Assembly: GCA_910591455.2 (NCBI GenBank)
Contig: OU342809.1
Location: 7,437,968-7,501,967 of the forward strand
Direction: 5' to 3'
DNA length: 64,000 nt
Origin: Pholis gunnellus
Lineage: Eukaryota; Chordata; Actinopteri; Perciformes; Pholidae
Shown: positions 51,355-64,000 of the stretch, piece after piece
How positions within the stretch are numbered: the first letter of the stretch is position 1
Layout: the number at the start of each line of letters is the position of its first letter
Translations under genes and position numbers: made by a program
The notes under the pieces: generated by a model
What the model was told of the DNA's origin: nothing
The model's database searches: none
The model's input: only the letters and a program-made list of their open reading frames with translations

Positions 51355-51775
51355 CAAACTGTGCGTTAATATTCAAAGCAGCTACTGGGTGAACCTGTTT
51401 CTGAATTTCAACAGCTTGTTCGTTATTTGATTATTCCTTCAGCCTCTCATTTCAGTAACTGCACAGCAACAAATCTCAAAGCAATGTACACACATGGAGG
51501 AGGAAAATAAATGCACCTCCTCAACATATTGACATTTAGATTGAGTGAAAAAAACATTTAATGGGCTGTTTTATCAGCGGCAAACAAGCAGAGAGTTTGG
51601 ACTTGTGTGGCTGTTGCACAAGTGTAACGGTACGCCCAGAGGGGTCAAGACGGGCTACTGATATTAGCATCGACAGTATGATGGCACCAAGTGCTAGCTG
51701 ACTTTCTGCCTCTGGCGTCTAGCATTAAAGTACACAGTGGAGGGAGAGCAAGAGCTTACAGCTGATGAGTAGGGA

Positions 51776-51778
<3 letters not shown>

Positions 51779-51816
<38 letters not shown>

Positions 51817-51828
51817 TGTTTGTGTGTT
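51779..51828. repeat. (GT)n microsatellite, interrupted
   Basis: About 24 GT units with one A and one extra T interruption. Confidence 0.95.
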
Positions 51829-52137
51829 ATTCGCTCCACAGGCCTCTGCTAGATTATCATCTGTTTGGTGGAATCTGATACGGAGGAGAAGCCACCATCA
51901 AAGGAAACTCAACGTTTCGTCAAGAAACCTGCCTCTGTCAGCCTCTCTCTCACACATACACATCACTAAAGGCACACACACACACTTATATTCTCACCCA
52001 CACACAGCTGTACACATATGCACATGAATACTTTACACACATACTCTTCCTCTCTTTTTATTTCTTTCTAATAAACACATGAACAGAAATCAACACAAAT
52101 TTAAAGCACACGCGTAAGACACGCATACTGTACACCC

Positions 52138-52215
52138 ACACACACACACACACACAGAGCCAAGCCCAGGGCTGGGGAACTCGGTGTGAACCCTGGAGAG
52201 AGAGAGAGAGAGAGA
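52138..52215. repeat. (CA)n and (GA)n tracts
   Basis: A CA tract at about 52138-52157 and a GA tract at about 52195-52215, separated by unique DNA. Confidence 0.9.
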
Positions 52216-52767
52216 AGTCACAGAGCCGCAGATCGGAAAGCAAGACACTTCTGTGCGCACGGACTACATGCTGTTTATTTGGGGTTGGAGAATGTAATTA
52301 TATGGCTGCTGTTGGTGTTATTAATCAGTTATACTCTCGGCTGGAAACTGTTCAATATGATTTTTGGTGAGTAGGGAATGAGAGAATCCAGTGCACTCAG
52401 AAGATAAAAGCCTTTGTTCAGTTCAGATGTGTCAACAGATGTATTTCTTTGTTTCACTTTTAGTTTTTTTAGCAGATTATATTTTTTTAATTACGTTTGT
52501 TTGCTATTTTAAAATCCCAACTAAAGGATAAAACTCCAGAAAGCAAGAAAGCCTACAATGAACACTAGAAGAAATATTTCTTCAGGGGCTTTCACACATG
52601 CAATCTGGGCTCCTAATGGAAGAAAATGTGTGTGTTCATATCAAAACATCCTCAATCATATTCTTACAATGTTAGCAGAGAAAAAGGCGTAATGCCTCAC
52701 ATATACACGAAGATACATGTGTAAACTTCAAACCCAACTAAATACGATATGATAATGATAATTAATG

Positions 52768-53055
52768 CTGAAGGTTGATTAGTCTAATAGTCGACTGTCT
52801 TATCTTCAACAATTTAGTAATTGATTAATTAGCATTTATCAAGCAGAAATGTCAAATATTCACTTGTTCCAGTTTCTAAAATGTTGTAATTGATGGTTAA
52901 CTGGATATATTTAGCTTCAGGACTGTTGGCTCTGGACAAAAACAAGCCATTTGATGACCTCATCTCGAGCTCTCGAAAATTGTGACAAATTGATTTGTGG
53001 ACAAAAAAACGAAACCGACTTGGTGATAATGAAAATTATTTGTTGCAGCCTTTTT
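52768..53055. repeat. ATTAATCGATT-type MITE copy
   Basis: The left part has GGTTGATTAGTCTAATAGTC and AGAAATGTCAAATATTCACT. The right part has CTCGAAAATTGTGACAAATT and ends ATTATTTGTTGCAGCC. It is one of the longest copies in the window. Confidence 0.65.
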
Positions 53056-56752
<3,697 letters not shown>

Positions 56753-57065
56753 AGACGGCAACCTCCCAGTTCTGAAAAGTGGAGCCAATGCAGAAGAGCC
56801 TTAAACTTGCATTCTCTCTAATGGCCAGCAGGGGGCGACTCCAGTTGCAAAAAGACGTCCGATTGTATAGAAGTCTATGAGAAAATGACCCTTCTTCTCA
56901 CTTGATTTATTACCTCAGTAAACATTGTAAACATGAGTTTATGGTCTCAATCGTTAGTTTTAATTCTCCTTCAAGACAGCATGATGTTCATTTAGTAATT
57001 TATGGTCCCATTTAGAGTCAAATAGACCATAAAGCAGGTTAAGCTTTAGGGCAGGGCCACCTTGT
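56753..57065 (+). repeat. dispersed repeat (GGCCAGCAGGGGGCGACTCC), copy A
   Basis: Contains TTCTGAAAAGTGGAGCCAAT, GGCCAGCAGGGGGCGACTCC, TGTATAGAAGTCTATGAGAA and CAGCATGATGTTCATTTAGT. The copy at 63115-63387 is the same element in opposite orientation. It is non-coding and the class is not determined. Confidence 0.8.
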
Positions 57066-60000
57066 GATCGCGGTAGCGACAATAGAAGTAAATATGAATA
57101 GAATACTATTAGTAATAACATCAATGCAATTGTAGAGAGAAAGCTAACAAAAGACATCACCTTGGACTACGGAAAGCTGTGAATCTGCATTTCTTTCACA
57201 ATTTTCTGTCAATCTTTAGACTAATTCATTGAAATAAAATAGATTGATTGATGAAGAAAACCATCATTATGTGCAGCACCACTGCATTTGCATGCAAACA
57301 TTTTATTGACAGGACTGGTGCTGGTTAAGTGAGAAGATTGGTTTGCTCCAGGCCACTATGGGAATTGAAGCGCTTTATGGCCACCTCCCAGCTGTGTTCA
57401 TCAACACTTTTAGTGCTTATTGTAGATCAGGAATTAATTAAAGCTGTCCACATTATTATTATTATTAAAACAACAATGACGTTTTGTTTTTTTCAAAGCC
57501 CGGCTTTACGTCACTGTCCGATCAGTAAACTAGTGGGAACGGTTGGTTTTGTAACATTTACAGGCGTAAAGATAAACCAGTATTGACATGGTGACTTGGT
57601 CTGGATATGTGTATGGGACATGCTGTAACTGTGAGGCTCTGCCTTTCTTTTCTGCTCTGCCGATTCCTGATGTTGCATGACAGCCGGAGAGCCCGAGCGC
57701 CTCCCTGAGGTACGTCGCATACTTGGGTCAATATGCACATGAAGCAGCAGATCAATCGGGTCACACGCATCCCTAAGAGGTGATTCAGGGGCCAAACTGA
57801 CAGCGTCCTCAATTATGTTGATGAAGTGTCAACGTGTCATGAATCACACACACCACAGGCAAAGTTCACACCACAGATGAAGTGATAGAGAATCTCTTCG
57901 GAGAGCAAGGTACGAACATATGGCCGGGGTGCATTGGCGTTGCACGTTCGCCCGCGGACCAGGGCGAGCAAGAGTTGCTCACGTGGTGCACTGTGGGTAT
58001 TGTGCCGTCGCGGCTGGCGGGTGATGCGCCGCCACATGCAGCAGGAAGACGGCACTCCGATTAGGGCCAGCTTCTGTCACGGGGAGAGTGGGTCGACAGG
58101 GCGGCCTGAGGAAGGCTGTGTGTTGATCAGCCAGGAGGAAGTGTGCGCTGCCGCGATACAACCAGTGCGTTTGTGTGTCTGCATGTGGACTTGAGTGAGT
58201 GTTTGCAGGAAATAGCTAACTACTCATAGTCATTTCCGATCCAGCTCAATCGCTTCAGGGCCATCTTTAGTGCCGTTCTTTGTGACCAACATTCAGTGCA
58301 TATAGAAACACTTAGCAAGTAAAAAGCTGGCTGAAATCAATTTTCAGTATATCCTATTGCATTTGCGCTACATCTGAACCAAATACTATAAATACGGGGA
58401 AATAAACTGGAATCCATCACAAAACCACAAAAGATGATTTCATTTGTCACAGAAAAAGAGCTGTGATGAAATTCTTGCCAGGATTGCTGTTTTTATATGG
58501 AACGCTCACCCGGAGTGCCAGAAAGTAAATATTACACATTTCTCTTACGACTCTTATGAAATATTGAGTGGCTTGAAATGTACTCGGGAAACGAGGTCAT
58601 GACAAATGAATGCAACGCAGGGGAAGCTGGCTGCGTGGATTGTTTGCTGGCGGCACTTAGTCACAAGATAATGCCTCTGATGACTGTATATCAGACGCCA
58701 CGCACACTTGACTGTCCTTACTGTAAATAGATGGTCATGTTTTGCGGCAGCTGGACAAAGGTGGGAGTTTCACCTCTGGGTGTGTGCTCCCTCTGTTTAC
58801 CAGAGACAACACAGAGTCCCTCAGTGGCCGTGCTGAGGTCCAGGGTTGTGGAAGTGACTTGATTTGATTCGTCTTCCACACAGCTCGGCTCATTTATAAT
58901 ACAAGCGGCTGTGCATCACCGCATCATATCTCTACCTTCTTATAGATGAGAATGATCTCCTCCAGTTCCCCTTTCTGTTTCAGTTCCTCAGATTCAGAGA
59001 TGATAGGAGTTATTCTGTCTAGCGTGGCCTTTCCTCCTTTAAGCCAAGCTCCGGGAGATTTCTTTCAATTTTTTTTTAAGGAGGCTCCGTAAATGTAGGG
59101 GATCAGCTTACACAGCTCGTCATTAAACCTGCAGGGTATTTGATACAGATGTGGCTTTCAATCTACAAAAAAAAAATAAGAGATTTTGGCTCAGCTTTGT
59201 ATTATATGGTCCAAGTGCAAGGAAATGACTTTTAGAAAAGGCTTGTGTGTATTTTTCTTTCTTTCTCCTCTCTTAGATCCCTCTCCCTTCTACAGCACAG
59301 GCCTCTGGGGCTGGGCCACCTCCTATTGCAGGGCATTTGTAGTGGTGGTTTTAAAATGAATTTAGGCTCTTGTGCAAAAATGTAGCCCAGCTATGAATTC
59401 AGTGTCCTGCAGCTGATGCCGTGTAAGTCCCATGGTAATAAAGTGAGTGAATGCGGTTGTCAAGCCTCTCTCAGGGGCCCTGCTTAAGCACACTAGATGG
59501 AGGTCAGGAGAGACGTGGGGAATTGTGCAAATCCCTGCAAGTCATTGCATGTCTTCTGCTCTTTAGATGTACGCTGCTAATAGAAACGTGCATCTTGCTG
59601 CTCTCTCAAGCTTGACTTTTGGACATCAGGGTGCAGTTTTTGCTTTTGCGTCGTTTCATTTCAAAAGGTCAGAAAGGAGAAAGATGAGTGAATTTAATTC
59701 CGCAAAACAAGCCGTCTCTTTCAGTCGATTGTTGCTCTTCAAGTATAAGTTTGAAAAGTGGGCCTCCGGGGAGGCTGGTTAAGGACACTTATACCTCCAC
59801 CCCCCTTCATGTGATCGCGACATGCTGGTGCTGACACAGCCTTTACAAAAAAGAAAGATCAGACACAACAGCAGCTCTCTGTTTAGCCAAATCCCCTGAC
59901 GGGTGGCTGTCCGCGTACTATCCCTCATCCAGGGAAGTGTGTCCTCCTAATTGCGTCGAAGGTAGCGCTGCTTGTTGCAAAGCTTTAAACCCCATCTTGA

Positions 60001-60762
60001 AAGCAGCGGGGTGTCACTTAACATCAGCAATTACAAGACTCAATCATAAACCGCTCAGCCATCTGAAAAATGTTAGGATAATCATTTTTCCTCCTTGAAA
60101 AACAAACAACCCAGTGAACACCGTAATATGCAGTTTTTATTGCCCCTCTTTGAATACTTGTTGTTCTGAGCTGAGCAGCTGCATTTCTCACCAAAATCTA
60201 CATCTGGAGGGAATTACAAAAAGTAATTATATGCATACTTAAACACAGAGAAACTAGCTTTTCATTGTTGTAGAATATAACTTTAATTGGCATTTATAGA
60301 TCATATTGTTGTTTGGGGGACGGATTTTACGAGAGTATAACCTCCAACTTTTCCTACTTTTCCATTTTTCACTGCAGAAGAAATTCTCTCTGACAGGTTT
60401 TGAGTCATACCTCCACTGTGTTGTGTTTTCTGTGAGTCAGTGGTACGTCTAATCGATGTCCTCTCCGACTGAATGGGAAGTGACAAATGGATCCTGGCAT
60501 CACACTGAAAGAACTTTGCTCTCTCAAATGTCACTCTGTCCAAACTCCGCACTTTTGCAGCTGTCTCCATATTGCCAAGACTGAGGTCATCTCTGGTGTT
60601 ACAGTTTCTATTCCAGCAGCATTTCACCTTCATCATATAATCACAAACATTTTTACTGTCAAAACAACACAGACGCACTACTGTGAGTCTGTCTGCACTG
60701 CATTGATTTTCCAAGTCATTCAGAAATGAGATGTTGCTCATGAGAAAGAACACCTGAATGGA
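57066..60762. other. region upstream of shisal1, part 7
   Basis: A GC- and CpG-richer stretch lies at 57900-58150. A 43-codon exon-like frame lies at 58936-59064 on - (separate entry). Otherwise no gene is recognised. Confidence 0.5.
58936..59064 (-). other. exon-like open segment, unrecognised
   Basis: On the - strand an open frame of 43 codons runs between an in-frame TGA (59065-59067) and a splice donor AAGAAG|GTAGAG (GT at 58934-58935 on the + scale). It contains SPGAWLKGGKATLDRITPII and ESEELKQKGELEEIILIYKK: acidic, helix-prone and more protein-like than other short frames here. It has no ATG and no good acceptor. It could be an exon of an unrecognised gene or chance. I do not recognise the family. 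Confidence 0.2.
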
Positions 60763-60998
60763 CTGAAACAATTAGTTCATTAACCTGTCAGTCAGTCATA
60801 AAAACATAAAGCAGAAGCAATTTTCAATCGATCTTTACGTCATCTAAATGTAAAAATGCATCACTGGTTTCAGCCTCTTTAAATGTGGGTATGTGTTTCT
60901 TTTCTCAGTTTTATATTATTGTAAATATCTGTGGATCAAGGCCTGGTGGTCGGAAAGAGCAAGCTATGTGATCTAAATGATAAATCAATTAATTGTAA
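60763..60998. repeat. ATTAATCGATT-type MITE copy
   Basis: Left end ACTGAAACAATTAGTTCATT; right end GATAAATCAATTAATTGTAA followed by a run of A. It belongs to the same family as the copies at 25567 and 52768. Confidence 0.5.
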
Positions 60999-63114
60999 AA
61001 AAAAAAAAAAAATAGGTTTGGCATCATAAACAAATGATGTACTTTGAAATGACAGACCTATATAGGTTTTTCATTCATTAAATACGTGTAAAGAATTGCA
61101 GTTTCAAGGACAGATTTGCTCTCTTTATTTATATACAGTATTAACTTAATAGATCCTAAATATTTGAGAAAAGTTTGGCCTGTAATGTGCAAGAGTTTAG
61201 TGGCGCCGCAAATTTGGAAATTGTCCTGTTAGGCGACCTGCTAAATGGGGTGATTTAATTAGAAGACGCATATATATCATTTTTAAAAGACAAAATGCTA
61301 CAAAACTTGCACAACCCAAATGACTTTGCCCTCAAAAACTACCAATGTCGTAGGCAAATACTCCTAATTTATAAAAGGATGGCTCCTACTGTAAATCACA
61401 ATGGGCAGTCCGGTGGGCACTATTTAAACTTTTAGACATTCTGGAAGAAAGATCTTTTTTTGTACAACATACTCAGAAGATGAGGAGAGGCCAGAATAAA
61501 TGTCAGAGAACACAGAACGGCTCCATATAATATTCACCAGCTGTCAATAGTGTGTCTGCTCTCTCTTCATCCTCTCGTCTGTGTGTAAACAAGAAAGCCT
61601 CAGCGCTCCGTCCCCATCACCCATCAGGACGCTTCACTCTGAAGCCTCAGTGGGGGGGGAGCAGCTGTCCGTCAAACTGATGCAGACTGATGTAGCTGGT
61701 GGTCCACCTAAATTGTGTATGAGGGGGAAAGCTTTCAAGATGAAATCATGAATGTAAACATCTGCAACCCTCCTACTGTAGATACACACTTTTGGATTAA
61801 ACAAAATAACAAGGCTTCGCTCATCGTGGTCACCGTCACAGCCGAGAACTTGTTATTGCCGTCATAAAGCATTGGAATTACTGTTGTGTTTGTGAATAAA
61901 GGTGATGCATTAGTACAACAATCATGCTACTGAGATGAAGTAGGGGCGGGGGGGGGGGGGGATAGCTAGTTGAATAGCTGTTTCCTTTTTTTTCTTTACA
62001 GCGTCCATAATAAAATGAAACGGTGCCTCAGGACAGCAGGCTGTAAAAATAACGGACTGTAGAATAGCTGATGAGCGGCATGGAGGTAAATTTGTTGCTT
62101 TTAAGGTTCCTGTGAGAGGTTTTAACTTAGCCAATGACAAACGCATCCAATAAAAGGAGATGGGGGATACATGGAAAGAATTTTCAGAATTTAACATGAG
62201 AATGTTCAGAGGTGTTATTATTAACTGAGGATATCTAATGCACCAATTTCATTAAACTTTAGAAGCAGCATGAATGGTCAATAATTAATTAAGAAAAACA
62301 ATTGTGTGCTGCCATCAGAGCTTTTAATGACAAACCGATTAGATTTTAGCTCATCTTTAATGTTTTTTGTTAGAAAGGAAATAAACTGAAACTCATTCAT
62401 GTGCCACCTTTTACACCAATTAGTACTTCAAGAACTTTCTGCTTCACCTTTAATCACCTTTTTGTAGCTCAGGCTTCTGAACCATGCCAACCCTACTGAT
62501 AGCTTCAGTAACGTGGTGCTGCAAATTAAAACCAGAGAAGAAGCATGGGAGAGACCATCCAAGACGATAACTTGAAATACGACTCATTTTGGCATTAAAG
62601 CAGCCGTTTTTTTTTTTAACTGCAACATTAAGTTGCAAATCTTCGTGGCAAGGAGCCTTTATTATGTCTGCCCGAGTCAAATCTAACACACCTGGGTGTC
62701 TGGCTCCTCGTGTCTCAGGCCGTGATTCACAGCGCTCTGACTTGTCGACCCGGTGTGCTCTCTGAGAGGAAAAATAGATCTTACATTCGATGAAATTACC
62801 TCCTTCATCAAATTTAACTGGAAGGGGCAGCACTGGTAATATGAGCTCATTCATGTCTAGTTATCTCATAGTACTTGTTTAGAGTAATGAATACGGCCTC
62901 CGCTTTGATACTCATAAGCCCCTAGTTTGTCTCATATCTGAAAAAGCACACTTTTACATTAAGTCACGGCGGAGATTTTATAGGTCGCACATAGCAAACA
63001 TCTAACTCTTTTTCAACATGGCCGCAACAGAGTGAGAGAGATTAAATGCATGTCTTGTACCACCTTTTAAGATCACAGTAATAAATGTAAAAAAAAATAA
63101 ATGTTTTATCAATC
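60999..63114. other. region upstream of shisal1, part 8
   Basis: Contains G runs near 61652 and 61944-61961. No gene is recognised. Confidence 0.55.
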
Positions 63115-63387
63115 GTATCAACTCTATTTGACTCTAAATGGGATCTTATTTACTAAATGAACATCATGCTGTATTGAAAAAGATAAACATAGCAATTGAG
63201 ACCAAAAACATGTTTACAATGTTTCTAATAAATCAAGTGAGAAGTAGTCATTTTCTCATTGACTTCTATACAATCAGACTTCTCTTTGCAACCAGAGGAG
63301 TCGCCCCCTGATGGCCAGTAGCGAGAATGCAAGATTAAGATACTTCCGCATTGGCTTCTCTTTTCAGAACCAGGAAGATGCCGCCTG
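63115..63387 (-). repeat. dispersed repeat, copy B (inverted relative to 56753)
   Basis: Read on the - strand it gives GTTCTGAAAAGAGAAGCCAA, GGCCATCAGGGGGCGACTCC, GTATAGAAGTCAATGAGAAA and CAGCATGATGTTCATTTAGT, closely matching copy A. Confidence 0.8.
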
Positions 63388-64000
63388 AACGCAACAGAGA
63401 AAGTGACTGAGACATATTTAAGGCATTGAGGGTATTGTTCTTCACATATTAGAAATTAATAGGAAAATGTATCCGTAGTTTCATTGTTAGAAGCGATGGC
63501 GAGCATCTCTTTGGCTTCAGCAGCAAAATATTTTTTTTTAATCAATCTGTGCCTGTCGGAGAACAGAAAACGTTTCTTCCTCGCCATCATAACTCACTGC
63601 TGACAAATGTTGCGCAAGCAGGCAACTCTTTTTTTAAATGTCATGTCTGAACACAGCAGGAAGAAACATTTATGTAAGTATTTGTATGTCTGCCGTCACT
63701 TACACGGATAGATGAAGCCAGGAATGTTATGCATTGCTTGTCTAAAACGGGCTTCTTATGGGAGTGTGGAGGTCGAAGACACGAACTGACCTCCTGACCT
63801 GAACATTTCTTTCCACTTTCAAGAAAGCCAATTAAGGCTTTTTCAACCTCGCAATGTCTCATCTGTAGTTTCTGTTTATCTGCTCTCAGCCTCAGTGCTT
63901 TTCAGATTTTTTCCATGTAGACTTCAGTACATTGAGAGAAATCAACTCTTTTTTGTATAATCCCCACCTTCCTTTTAACCACAATCTTGAAAAATAATGT
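63388..64000. other. right edge, nothing recognised
   Basis: About 600 bp with no gene, repeat or RNA that I can support. Confidence 0.6.

Noticed and set aside
60301..60771. 156-codon - strand frame
   Set aside because: No domain, signal or family motif that I recognise, and length within chance expectation; its codon use does not look like that of the real exons nearby. A protein search would settle it.

Overview
This window is nuclear DNA from a ray-finned fish, most likely a percomorph teleost. The evidence is vertebrate-style split genes with short GT-AG introns, an AT-leaning intergenic background, many (GT)n/(CA)n microsatellites, and repeat families I recognise as typical of percomorph genomes: a long-TIR element carrying TTAGCTTAGCTTAGC, an element built on ATTAATCGATTAGT-like ends, and a tRNA-derived SINE. 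There are no bacterial, phage or CRISPR features.

Three protein-coding genes can be reconstructed exon by exon. (1) parvb (beta-parvin), + strand, 1037-5607: the last nine coding exons only; the start of the gene lies left of the window. (2) parvg (gamma-parvin), + strand, 9178-16139: complete, 12 coding exons, 320 residues. (3) shisal1 (shisa-like 1, formerly KIAA1644), - strand, 33410-40454: complete, 3 coding exons, 195 residues. The order parvb - parvg - shisal1, with the two parvins head to tail and shisal1 opposed, is the arrangement I know from human 22q13.31, so this is a conserved vertebrate block. The two parvins are tandem paralogues whose exons match nearly one for one in length and exactly in phase.

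Layout: 1-1036 parvb intron; 1037-5607 parvb coding exons; 5608 to about 7600 parvb 3' UTR/downstream DNA with a 1.1-kb inverted-repeat element; 7600-9134 intergenic DNA with the probable parvg promoter and 5' UTR; 9135 to about 16670 parvg; 16.7-33.4 kb intergenic DNA and possible shisal1 3' UTR, with two SINE copies and several MITE-like copies; 33.4-40.5 kb shisal1 with two introns of about 3 kb and 3.4 kb; 40.5-64 kb upstream of shisal1 with no recognisable gene but many microsatellites, a four-unit 67-bp minisatellite, an inverted pair of dispersed repeats and some unexplained small signals.

The parvins are actin- and ILK-binding adaptors of integrin adhesions (ILK-PINCH-parvin complex); SHISAL1 is a small single-pass membrane protein of the Shisa family. 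Nothing suggests they act together beyond old linkage. I found no clear undescribed system. The items most worth checking are a protein-like 43-codon open segment with a splice donor (58936-59064, - strand), a pair of adjacent hairpins (48839-48914), and a short membrane-spanning peptide frame ending at a splice-donor-like site (about 52250-52374).
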